Shown here piece by piece: positions 36,001 to 43,363 of a stretch of 64,000 nt of DNA. The stretch comes from Hymenobacter caeli. Lineage in GTDB: Bacteria > Bacteroidota > Bacteroidia > Cytophagales > Hymenobacteraceae. The DNA lies in the NCBI RefSeq assembly GCF_013294115.1, contig NZ_JABSNP010000008.1, forward strand, positions 1-64,000, given 5' to 3'. A program made the translations under genes and the position numbers. A model generated the notes under the pieces. It did not search any database and was not told the DNA's origin. It saw only the letters and a program-made list of their open reading frames with translations. The stretch's first letter is position 1. The number at the start of each line of letters is the position of its first letter.

Positions 36001-37392
36001 CTACAGCATGGTGCCGTGCAAGAACAGGTAGGCCACGGAGAAGTAGATGACCAGGCCCGTCACGTCCACCAGCGTGGCCACGAAGGGAGCGGAGGAGGTG
36101 GCTGGGTCGAAGCCGACCTTCTTGAGCAGCAGCGGCAGCATGGAACCGGCCAGCGAACCCCACAGCACGATGCCCACCAGCGCAAAGCCCACCGCAAAGG
36201 CCAGCGGCACCCAGTGGGGCCCGTAGTCGCGCAGGTGCAGGCCCTGCCACAACGCAATGCGGATGGTGCCCACGATGCCCAGAATCGCGCCCAGGGCCAG
36301 GCCGGCCAGCACCTCGCGGCGCATTACCTGCCACCAGCGGCCCACGGTTACCTCGCCCAGGCTCATGGCCCTGATTATTAGCGAGGTGGCCTGCGAGCCG
36401 GCGTTGCCCCCGCTGCTGATGACCAGTGGAACGAACAGGGCCAGCACCACCGCCTTTTCAATTTCGCCCTCGAAAAAGCCCATGGCCGTGGCCGTGAACA
36501 TCTCGCCCAGAAACAGCACCACCAGCCAGCCGGCCCGCTTTTTCACCATTTTCAGCAGCGGAATTTCCAAATACGGCTCGTCCAGGGCTTCGGAGCCGCC
36601 GAGCTTCTGCATTTCGCGGGTGTTTTCGCGCTCGCCCAGGGCCAGGATGTCGTCGAGCGTGACGATGCCCAGCAGCACGCCCGCCGCGTTGGTCACGGGC
36701 AGGGCCACGCGCTGGTGGCGGCGGAAGTCGGCCAGGGCCGATTCCTGGCTTTGCAGCGCGTCGAGGCACACGAAGATGTTGTTGCGCACCACCGCCACGC
36801 AGTCCGTGGGCTCGGCCACCAAAAACTCGCGGATGTGCACGTCGTCGAGCATGACGCCCTGCGCGTCCACCACGTAGAGCATGGTCACGGTTTCGGCGCT
36901 GGCCCCGTGCCGGCGGATGTAGTCGAGCACTTGCTGCACGGTCCAGTCCTCGCCGATGGCGATGTAGTCGGGCGTCATCAGCCGGCCCACGCTCTCGTGC
37001 GGGAAGCCCATCAGCTCCAGCGTCACGCGGCGCTCGTCGGGCGAGAGGCGCTCAACTTGGGTTTTGACGAAGGCCGCCGGCAGGCGCTGGAACAGGCCCG
37101 TGCGGTCGTCGGGGGCCATGTCGTTGAGCACGTCCGTGACCTGCTCGGGCGTGAGGTGGCCCAGCAGCTGGTTTTGGGCGGCCGGGGCCAGGTAGCCGAA
37201 CACGGCCGCCGCCTGGGCCAGCGGCAGCAGCCGGAACAGCACCAGGAACTGCGCTTCCGGCAGCTCGGCGATGAAACGGGCCAGCTCGGGCGCGGGCCAG
37301 TTTTGCAGCGTCCCCTTCAGGGCCCGAAAATCGTGCTGGGCCAGTAGCTCGCGGACGTTATCGGCGGGCGTGGCAAACGTATAAAATGCCAT
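36001..37392 (-). CDS. mgtE: MgtE family magnesium transporter (copy 2)
   Basis: 463 aa, same domain order as copy 1: MgtE_N, two CBS domains and five transmembrane helices. Pore signatures SSGGNAGSQATSLIIRAMSLGE and ATSSAPFVATLVDVTGLVIY are nearly the same as in copy 1, while the N-terminal domain has diverged strongly. This suggests different Mg2+ set points or substrates (inference). It is 112 nt downstream of the M13 peptidase gene, with a 32-bp inverted repeat between them. Confidence 0.95.
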   Translation of the reverse strand: MAFYTFATPADNVRELLAQHDFRALKGTLQNWPAPELARFIAELPEAQFLVLFRLLPLAQAAAVFGYLAPAAQNQLLGHLTPEQVTDVLNDMAPDDRTGLFQRLPAAFVKTQVERLSPDERRVTLELMGFPHESVGRLMTPDYIAIGEDWTVQQVLDYIRRHGASAETVTMLYVVDAQGVMLDDVHIREFLVAEPTDCVAVVRNNIFVCLDALQSQESALADFRRHQRVALPVTNAAGVLLGIVTLDDILALGERENTREMQKLGGSEALDEPYLEIPLLKMVKKRAGWLVVLFLGEMFTATAMGFFEGEIEKAVVLALFVPLVISSGGNAGSQATSLIIRAMSLGEVTVGRWWQVMRREVLAGLALGAILGIVGTIRIALWQGLHLRDYGPHWVPLAFAVGFALVGIVLWGSLAGSMLPLLLKKVGFDPATSSAPFVATLVDVTGLVIYFSVAYLFLHGTML

Positions 37393-37397
37393 TATGT

Positions 37398-37496
37398 AAG
37401 CCGTTAGCCATCAGCTGCTAGCTGTTAGCCATTGTTGCTGAAACGTTAAGTTGCTTGAAAACAAGCTAATAGCTAGCAGCTGAGGGCTAACAGCTT
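37398..37496 (-). repeat. 32-bp inverted repeat between the M13 peptidase and mgtE genes
   Basis: Arms 37398-37429 and 37465-37496 pair with three mismatches around a 35-nt loop. The left arm is built from heptamer words TTAGCCA, TCAGCTG, CTAGCTG, TTAGCCA (37404-37431). It begins 5 nt before the mgtE start and ends 8 nt before the peptidase stop, filling the gap. Confidence 0.9.
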
Positions 37497-37504
37497 GTTC
37501 CTGC

Positions 37505-39553
37505 CTACCAAATCTTCACCCGCGCCGAGTCGGGCAGGTACAGCTTCTGGCCCGGCTTCACCCCAAAGGCTTCGTAGAAGGCGGGCACGTCGGCCATGGG
37601 GCCGTTCACGCGGTACTGGGCCGGCGAGTGCACATCGGTGAGCAGCTGCGAGGCCAGGGCTTCGTCGCGGTCGTGCTCCTGCCAGCCCAGGGCGTAGCCC
37701 AGGAAGTAGCGTTGCAAAGGCGTGAGGCCCCCCACTTTCTTGCCCTCTTTGTACTCCTTGGTTTTCTTAAAAGCGTCGAGGCCGATGACGATGCCGCCGA
37801 GGTCGGCAATGTTTTCGCCGGCCGTGGCCTTGCCGTTGATGTGCATGGAATCGAGCAGCGTGTAGCCGTTGAACTGCTTGACAATCACGGCTACGCGCTG
37901 GTTGAAGCGCTGGCGGTCGGCCTTGCTCCACCACTCGTGCAGGTTGCCGTGGGCATCGTACTGGCTGCCCTCGTCGTCGAAGCCGTGGGTCAGTTCGTGG
38001 CCGATGGTGCTGGCCCCGGCGTAGCCGTACACCAGGGCGTCGTCGGCGTCGGCGTCGAGCAGCGTGGGGATGGCGAAGGCGGCGGCGGGCAGCACAATCT
38101 CGTTGTTGCTGGTGCTGTAGGAGGCGTTGTACGTCTGGGGCGTCATGCGCCACTCGGTGCGGTCCACGGGCTTGCCCAGCTTGTGCAGCTGGTAGTTATA
38201 GCGCCAAGCGTTGGCGCGCATCACGTTGGCCGTGAGCGAACTGCGGTCAATGGTTAGGGCCGAATAATCTTTCCACTTGTCGGGGTAGCCCACCTTGGGC
38301 GTGATTTTGTGGAGCTTGTCGAGGGCCACCACTTTGGTGGGGGCGCTCATCCAATCCACGTTTTTGATGTGCTCGGCGAAGGAGGCCACCACGTTTTTCA
38401 CCAGCGTGTCGTAGCGCGCCTTGGCCTCGGGCTTGAAGTATTCCTTCACAAACAGCTGGCCCAGGGCGTCGCCCAAGGCGTTTTCCTGCATGTCGAGCAC
38501 ACGCTTCCAGCGGGGGCGCATGGCCTTGGCCCCGCTCAGCGTGGTGCCGTAAAACTTAAAGTTCTCGTCCACAAACGGCCGGCTGAGCGTGGGCGCAAAC
38601 CCGCGCGCCACCTGCCAGGTGAGGTACGCTTTCCAGTCTTCTACCGGCTTGGTTTTCAGCAGCTGGCCCACCGTTTGGTAAAACTCGGGCTGGCCCACAA
38701 TCACGGTATCCACGCGGGGGGCCCCCAGCTGGCCGAACCAGGTTTGCCAATCGATGCCCGGCGTCAGCTTGCCGAGCTGCGCGACGGTCATCTTGTTGTA
38801 GTTTTTGTAGGGGTCGCGCAGGGCCTCCAGCTTGCGCGACGACTTGGCCAGGCTCGTTTCCAAGGCCATTACCCGCGCCGCGTTGGCGTTGGCAGCGGTC
38901 GAGTCCTGGCCCAGCAGCTTAAAGGTGCTGGCCACGTGGCGCACGTAGGCGCGGCGGACGCCCTTGGTGCGGTTGTCGGTGTTGAAGTAGTAGTCGCGGT
39001 TGGGCAGGCCCAGGCCGCTTTGGTACAAGTACATCGCCATCTTGTCGCTGTTCTTGTCGTCCTGGCCCACCCGGGGCCCGATCAGGGCCCGCACGCCCAG
39101 CTGGATTTCGTGGGCGACGACGGCCGGCACCTCGGCCACCGTTTTCATGGCCGCGATGCGGTCCAGCTCGGCCTTGATGGGCATGGCCCCCAGCTTATCG
39201 GCTTTCACCGAGTCGATACCCACGGCCCAGAAGTCGCCGATTTTCTGCTGGTTACTGCCGGCCGCGGCGCTGGCCTTGGCCGCCTCGATGCTGGTTTCGC
39301 GCAGGCGGGCATAAATCTCTTTCTGCACCTCAATGCCGATGCCCGCGTTGCTCTCCGACGCCGGAATCGGGTGGTTCTTGATCCACGTCCCGTTGGCGTA
39401 GCTGAAAAAGTCGTCGCCTGGGGCCACCGTGGTGTCGAGGGCAGCGCGCAGCAAATCGGGCTTGGCAGCGGCATCGGCCGCGGTGGGCGACGAGTTGCAG
39501 GCGGTGGCCAGGGCCGCCAGCAGCGGCAGGGCCAGGAGGTTTTTGTGCATCAT
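37505..39553 (-). CDS. M13 family zinc metallopeptidase (neprilysin-like)
   Basis: 682 aa. A lipoprotein signal (LLAALATACNSS, Cys about residue 19) places it on a membrane facing the periplasm or outside. The zinc site is HELTH at residues 519-523 with the third ligand in GENIADLGG (about residue 574). The substrate-binding NASYSTSNNEIVLPAAAF corresponds to the family's NAYY motif. It would cleave short peptides on the N-side of hydrophobic residues. There are two adjacent ATGs; either could start. Confidence 0.95.
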   Translation of the reverse strand: MMHKNLLALPLLAALATACNSSPTAADAAAKPDLLRAALDTTVAPGDDFFSYANGTWIKNHPIPASESNAGIGIEVQKEIYARLRETSIEAAKASAAAGSNQQKIGDFWAVGIDSVKADKLGAMPIKAELDRIAAMKTVAEVPAVVAHEIQLGVRALIGPRVGQDDKNSDKMAMYLYQSGLGLPNRDYYFNTDNRTKGVRRAYVRHVASTFKLLGQDSTAANANAARVMALETSLAKSSRKLEALRDPYKNYNKMTVAQLGKLTPGIDWQTWFGQLGAPRVDTVIVGQPEFYQTVGQLLKTKPVEDWKAYLTWQVARGFAPTLSRPFVDENFKFYGTTLSGAKAMRPRWKRVLDMQENALGDALGQLFVKEYFKPEAKARYDTLVKNVVASFAEHIKNVDWMSAPTKVVALDKLHKITPKVGYPDKWKDYSALTIDRSSLTANVMRANAWRYNYQLHKLGKPVDRTEWRMTPQTYNASYSTSNNEIVLPAAAFAIPTLLDADADDALVYGYAGASTIGHELTHGFDDEGSQYDAHGNLHEWWSKADRQRFNQRVAVIVKQFNGYTLLDSMHINGKATAGENIADLGGIVIGLDAFKKTKEYKEGKKVGGLTPLQRYFLGYALGWQEHDRDEALASQLLTDVHSPAQYRVNGPMADVPAFYEAFGVKPGQKLYLPDSARVKIW

Positions 39554-39706
39554 AGGGCAGCGGCGTGGGGCCCCGGGCGGGGCGCGGTTTTTGGTTCGGC
39601 AATGTTAAGCCGAAACCGGGCCCCGGGGCCCCACGTTTGCCTATTGTTAGATGAAGCGCTGGTGTTTTGCGTACACAGCGCATCTTCCGTCGCTTCCGTT
39701 TCTGCC

Positions 39707-40138
39707 GTGTCGCTCCGCTTACTGCTGCTGCTCAACTTTGCCCTGGCCGCCTACCTCACCGGCCTCATCTGGACGGTGCAGGTGGTGCACTACCCGGGCT
39801 TCGCGCTGGTGGGCAAGGCCGAGTTTCCGCGCTACCACGCCGCCCACACCCAGCGCATGAGCTACGTGGTGCTGGCCCCCATGGTGCTGGAGCTGGCCCT
39901 GGCGGCGTGGCTGGCCTGGGCCGGGCGCGGGGCCCTGCCCCGCGGCGCCGGCTGGTGGAGCCTCGGGCTGGTGGTGTTCGTCTGGGCCGTCACGTTTTTC
40001 ATTTCCGTCCCGTTCCACAACCGCCTGGAAGCCAATGGCTACGACTACATCACCATCGACGGCCTGGTGCGCACCAACTGGCTGCGCACCCTGGCCTGGA
40101 CGGCCCGGCTGGCACTGCTGGGCTGGCTGCTGAAGTAG
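39707..40138 (+). CDS. Four-helix membrane protein of unknown function
   Basis: 143 aa, four predicted transmembrane helices (about residues 3-23, 48-68, 79-98 and 122-141). Conserved-looking residues are HYPGFALVGKAEFPRYHAAH and the loop VPFHNRLEANGYD. It has the size and topology of DUF1772-like proteins, but I cannot confirm the family. The start is the GTG giving MSLRLLLLLNFALAAY; the open frame upstream is antisense to the M13 peptidase gene. It is divergent from that gene. Confidence 0.75.
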   Translation: MSLRLLLLLNFALAAYLTGLIWTVQVVHYPGFALVGKAEFPRYHAAHTQRMSYVVLAPMVLELALAAWLAWAGRGALPRGAGWWSLGLVVFVWAVTFFISVPFHNRLEANGYDYITIDGLVRTNWLRTLAWTARLALLGWLLK

Positions 40139-40263
40139 GGCCCCTGGCGCGTACCCGATGCGGGCGGCCCGCTGTCCGTTGCCTCGATGAGCAACCCCAG
40201 GCGCGGCTACCCAAAGGCAAGCCGTTCAACTATTAACCAGCTGCCCCACCTCGTCCGCCGTGG

Positions 40264-40566
40264 TTATTCCACCACTTCGAGCGTAGTGCGGAACGAGGCG
40301 TACTGGCCGGCGAAGCGCTTGTCCATATGGGCCCGCAGGGCCGGGGCGAAATGTTCCTGATAGGCCTCCAGTTGCTCCAGGCCGATGCAGTAGTACTGCG
40401 AAGCGTAGGTGATGCCGTCGTCTTCCTCGTTGAGCAGGCGGCAGAGCTGGCTTTTGATGAAGCAGCCGGTGGCCATCACTTCGGGCATGTGGGTTTCGCG
40501 CATGTAGGCCAGCCACTCGTCGGCCGCGGCGGGCTCCAGGCTGGTGGTCACGTTGTACAGAATCAT
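40264..40566 (-). CDS. DUF4286 family protein
   Basis: 100 aa, soluble. It matches the small Bacteroidota DUF4286 family: MILYNVTTSLEPAAADEWLA, HMPEVMATGCFIKSQLCRLL, ITYASQYYCIGLEQLEAYQE and HMDKRFAGQYASFRTTLEVV. The fold appears to be a dimeric ferredoxin-like barrel (inference); function unknown. It lies 31 nt downstream of the DUF6526-like gene on the same strand. Confidence 0.88.
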   Translation of the reverse strand: MILYNVTTSLEPAAADEWLAYMRETHMPEVMATGCFIKSQLCRLLNEEDDGITYASQYYCIGLEQLEAYQEHFAPALRAHMDKRFAGQYASFRTTLEVVE

Positions 40567-40597
40567 AAGCGGAAAACGGCAAATGGGTGCCCCGGCC

Positions 40598-41038
40598 TCA
40601 CACGCGCATGGCGTCGAACTGGAAGTCGTTGATGCGGGCCTGAATGGCTGGGGGCGAGAGTTTTTCTTGAACCGCGGCCTGGGCCAGGGCGGGCAGCTCG
40701 GCGTCACCGGCCAGGCGCAGGCTCAGAATTTGCTTCAAAGAAAGCTCTTTTTCGAGTGCGGCAAAGCGCTGGCCGCTCACCTCAAAATAGCGCTGGCGCA
40801 CTTCCAGCCGGCAAATCCGGTCCTGCAGCGCGAGGGCGTAGTGCTGGCGCAGCATCACGAGCACGCCCAGGCCCACCACGGCCAGCGCCGCCACCGTGAA
40901 CCAGAGCCGGGCAAGCTGGTCATCGTCGCCGGCCACCTTGGTATAGTGCTGCACGGCGTAGACGGCCACAAGCAGGGCCAGGGGCAGCAGCACGAAGTGG
41001 TGCCAGGGGTAGAATTTAGCGGGGTTTTTGGCGGGCAT
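40598..41038 (-). CDS. DUF6526-like membrane protein
   Basis: 146 aa with two transmembrane helices near the N-terminus (about residues 15-35 and 45-66) and a cytoplasmic helical part containing RICRLEVRQRYFEVSGQRFA and LSLKQILSLRLAGDAELP. This arrangement is that of a small Bacteroidota family (DUF6526, from memory). The ATG giving MPAKNPAKFYPWHHF is chosen over one seven codons upstream. Probably co-transcribed with the DUF4286 gene. Confidence 0.75.
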   Translation of the reverse strand: MPAKNPAKFYPWHHFVLLPLALLVAVYAVQHYTKVAGDDDQLARLWFTVAALAVVGLGVLVMLRQHYALALQDRICRLEVRQRYFEVSGQRFAALEKELSLKQILSLRLAGDAELPALAQAAVQEKLSPPAIQARINDFQFDAMRV

Positions 41039-41080
41039 GGGGCGGGGCGAAAAGCGCAAAAGCGCGGGGCATGGGCAATA

Positions 41081-41108
41081 AAAAACCCCGGCGCGGAGCC
41101 GGGGTCTT
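41081..41108 (-). terminator. Intrinsic terminator of the coiled-coil gene
   Basis: On the minus strand: a GACCCCGGC stem, short loop, GCCGGGG and a run of T. The stem-loop lies about 20 nt after the stop codon at 41130. Confidence 0.85.
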
Positions 41109-41129
41109 TGCTTACGGCGCCGGGCCGGG

Positions 41130-41558
41130 TTAGTTCGCGGCTTTGGCGGCCTTCTCCTGGGCTTTTTCGGCCTGCTTGGCCGCTTTGGCCTGCTCTTTGG
41201 CGGCTTTTTCCTGCTCTTTGGCGGCTTTTTCGGCCGTTTGCTGCTGCTTCATCTGCTCCTTGGCCATCTTGGCCTGGGCCCGCTGGGCGCGCATCTGGCT
41301 TTTCTGGTCCTTTAGGCTGCGCTCCTGCTCCTTGTAGGCGTTTTTGCTGTCGCGGGTGGCCTGGCGGGCGTTATCGGTCTGGGCCTGCTGCTGCTTGTAA
41401 GCATCCTTGGCATCGGCCGCGCTGGGCAGGGGCGTCGGCGTTGCGGGGGTAACGGTTTGCTCGGTGGTGGTAGTGGTGGTAGCGGGCGTGGTGGTCTGGG
41501 CGCGGGCGGCGGTGCCGGTGAGGACTACGGCGGCCAGCAGAGCAAGAATTTTTTTCAT
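41130..41558 (-). CDS. Secreted coiled-coil protein, Ala/Lys/Gln-rich
   Basis: 142 aa. Signal peptide (about residues 1-20, ending GTAARAQ), a Thr/Pro-rich linker (21-46), then a continuous charged helix. The end is a low-complexity repeat of KEQEKAAKEQAKAAKQAEKA type. No catalytic motif is seen. Probably a periplasmic or surface structural protein, function unknown. Confidence 0.75.
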   Translation of the reverse strand: MKKILALLAAVVLTGTAARAQTTTPATTTTTTEQTVTPATPTPLPSAADAKDAYKQQQAQTDNARQATRDSKNAYKEQERSLKDQKSQMRAQRAQAKMAKEQMKQQQTAEKAAKEQEKAAKEQAKAAKQAEKAQEKAAKAAN

Positions 41559-41758
41559 GGCAATGTAAAAACAGCAAGATTAAATGTGGCTCCAATACGG
41601 GAACCGAGCCCCGCAAGTTCAAGAACCGTACCGAACTGTTCGACAAAGCCGCTGGCTTAGAAAAAGCGCAACGCCACCCACTGCCGCTGAACGGAACCAA
41701 TAAACAATCCGGCCAGCGAACGCCATAACCGCCAGCTGGCCACCAGCGCCGCGGCTTC

Positions 41759-42739
41759 TTATACCGCCACGGCAGCCGCTTTACGGGGCCCCGGCAGTGC
41801 CCCGGCGCAGCCGCTGTGGCAGCCGCCGGGCAGTTCGCCGTCCTCCACCTGCACGGTGCTGTGGTGGATGTGAAATTCGCGCAGCAGGCCCGCCGACAGC
41901 TCGGCCAGCCAAGCGGCGTCGGCCCCGCCGGGGCGCACGAGGTGGGCCATCAGGGCCGTGTCGTGGCCGTCGCTGCTCAGGCTCCAGATGTGCAGGTCGT
42001 GCACGCTGCTTACTTCGGGCTGTCGGAGCAGGAAATCCTGCACGGCTTCAAAATCTACGCCGTCGGGCACGGCTTGCAGGCCCAGGCGTGTGGTGTCGCG
42101 CAGCAGGCTCCACGAGCCCACGGCAATCACGCCGAGCAGGCCCAGGCCGAGCACGGGGTCGAGCCAGGTCCAGTGGGTGAAGTAGGTGACGGCCCCGCCC
42201 ACCACCACGCCCAGGCTCACCAGCGCATCGGTGAGCATGTGCAGGTAAGCCCCGCGCACGTTCACATCACCTTTCTGCCCACTGCGAAACAACCAGGCGG
42301 TGAAGCCGTTGACCGCAATGCCCAGGCCGGCCAGCAGCATCACCACGCGCCCGTTCACGGGGGCCGGGTGGCGCAGGTGGTCGATGGTTTCCCAGAGCAC
42401 GAAGCCCAACGCACCGTAGAGCAGCGCCGCGTTCAGCAGGGCCGCTTGGATGGTGGCCCCCCGGTAGCCGAAGGTGTAGCGGGCGGTGGCCGGGCGGCCC
42501 GCCAGCCAGGCCGCGCCCCAGGCCAGGGCCAGGGCCAGCACGTCGCTCAGGTTGTGGCCGGCGTCGGAGAGCAGGGCCGCCGAGTTCGCCGCCAGCCCCC
42601 CGATAACTTCCACCACTACAAACGTCAGGTTGAGCCCAATGCCAATGGCAAAGGCCGCACTGAAAGCCCCGCCGGCCGGCGGGGTGGCGTGCACGTGGCC
42701 GGCATGGTCGTGGCCGGCGTGGCTGTGGGAATGGCCCAT
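41759..42739 (-). CDS. Cation diffusion facilitator, zinc-type exporter
   Basis: 326 aa. N-terminal His-rich stretch (MGHSHSHAGHDHAGHVHATP) followed by six transmembrane helices. Metal-site motifs are LLSDAGHNLSDV in TM2 (HxxxD) and HMLTDALVSLG in TM5 (HxxxD), the pattern of Zn2+/Co2+-type CDFs (ZitB/CzcD). A cytoplasmic domain binds further metal (HDLHIWSLSSDGHD). It exports excess zinc using the proton gradient. It lies near a TonB-dependent receptor and a Fur/Zur-like regulator. Confidence 0.93.
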   Translation of the reverse strand: MGHSHSHAGHDHAGHVHATPPAGGAFSAAFAIGIGLNLTFVVVEVIGGLAANSAALLSDAGHNLSDVLALALAWGAAWLAGRPATARYTFGYRGATIQAALLNAALLYGALGFVLWETIDHLRHPAPVNGRVVMLLAGLGIAVNGFTAWLFRSGQKGDVNVRGAYLHMLTDALVSLGVVVGGAVTYFTHWTWLDPVLGLGLLGVIAVGSWSLLRDTTRLGLQAVPDGVDFEAVQDFLLRQPEVSSVHDLHIWSLSSDGHDTALMAHLVRPGGADAAWLAELSAGLLREFHIHHSTVQVEDGELPGGCHSGCAGALPGPRKAAAVAV

Positions 42740-42819
42740 GAGGCAAAAAAGCTAGGTACAAACAGGTAGCGCCCCGTAAACCACCGGGGCCCCGGGCGAA
42801 GTTCGGCGCCGGCGGCCAA

Positions 42820-42827
42820 TAAATTTG
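42820..42827 (+). promoter_or_regulatory. Probable -7 box of the GNAT gene
   Basis: TAAATTTG, a perfect TAnnTTTG, 74 nt upstream of the chosen ATG. Confidence 0.55.
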
Positions 42828-42901
42828 CGGGCCGGGGGCTGCGCCCGGCCCGCCGGGCCCCACCTGCAACGTCGTTGTTCCTCACGCGCTTACTACTCGC
42901 C

Positions 42902-43363
42902 ATGCCCCTGCTTCCCGGCTTCACCATCAGCACCGACCCCGCCCGGCTCGACGTGGCCGCCGTGCACCGCTACCTCAGCGAGGAGTCGTACTGGGCCCGC
43001 CACATCCCCTACGCCACCGTGGCGCGGGCCCTGGCCCACTCGCTCTGTTTCGGCCTTTATGCCCCCGACGGGCGCTTGGCCGGCTTCGCCCGCGTCGTCA
43101 CGGACCGGGCCACGTTCGCCTGGCTCTGCGACGTGTTCGTGCTGCCCGAGTTCCGGGGCCAGGACCTGTCCAAGGCCTTGGTCAGCACGATGCTGGCCCA
43201 CCCCGACTTGCAAGGTTTGCGCCGCCACCTGCTGGCCACGCTCGACGCGCACGGCCTCTATCAGCAACAGGGTTACACGCCGCTGAAACACGCCGAGCGG
43301 TGGCTGGAAATCGCGCACCCCAACCCCTACCCGGGGCCCGCCCCAAGTAATATACCTACTTAA
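42902..43363 (+). CDS. GNAT family N-acetyltransferase
   Basis: 153 aa. Acetyl-CoA binding region: CDVFVLPEFRGQDLSKALVS (strand beta4, P-loop R-G-Q-D-L-S-K) and a C-terminal LDAHGLYQQQGYTPL, where GLYxxxGF-like wording is typical. The substrate is unknown. The ATG giving MPLLPGFTIST is chosen; a TTG nine codons upstream is possible. Its stop codon overlaps the end of the convergent TonB-dependent receptor gene by 8 nt. Confidence 0.9.
   Translation: MPLLPGFTISTDPARLDVAAVHRYLSEESYWARHIPYATVARALAHSLCFGLYAPDGRLAGFARVVTDRATFAWLCDVFVLPEFRGQDLSKALVSTMLAHPDLQGLRRHLLATLDAHGLYQQQGYTPLKHAERWLEIAHPNPYPGPAPSNIPT

Noticed and set aside
38040..38160. Possible frameshift in the M13 peptidase because NAYY is replaced by NASY
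   Set aside because: The frame is intact through HELTH and the end of the protein; this is normal family variation.
38309..39706. A long plus-strand extension upstream of the four-helix membrane protein
   Set aside because: It is antisense to the M13 peptidase; only the part from the GTG at 39707 has membrane-protein character.
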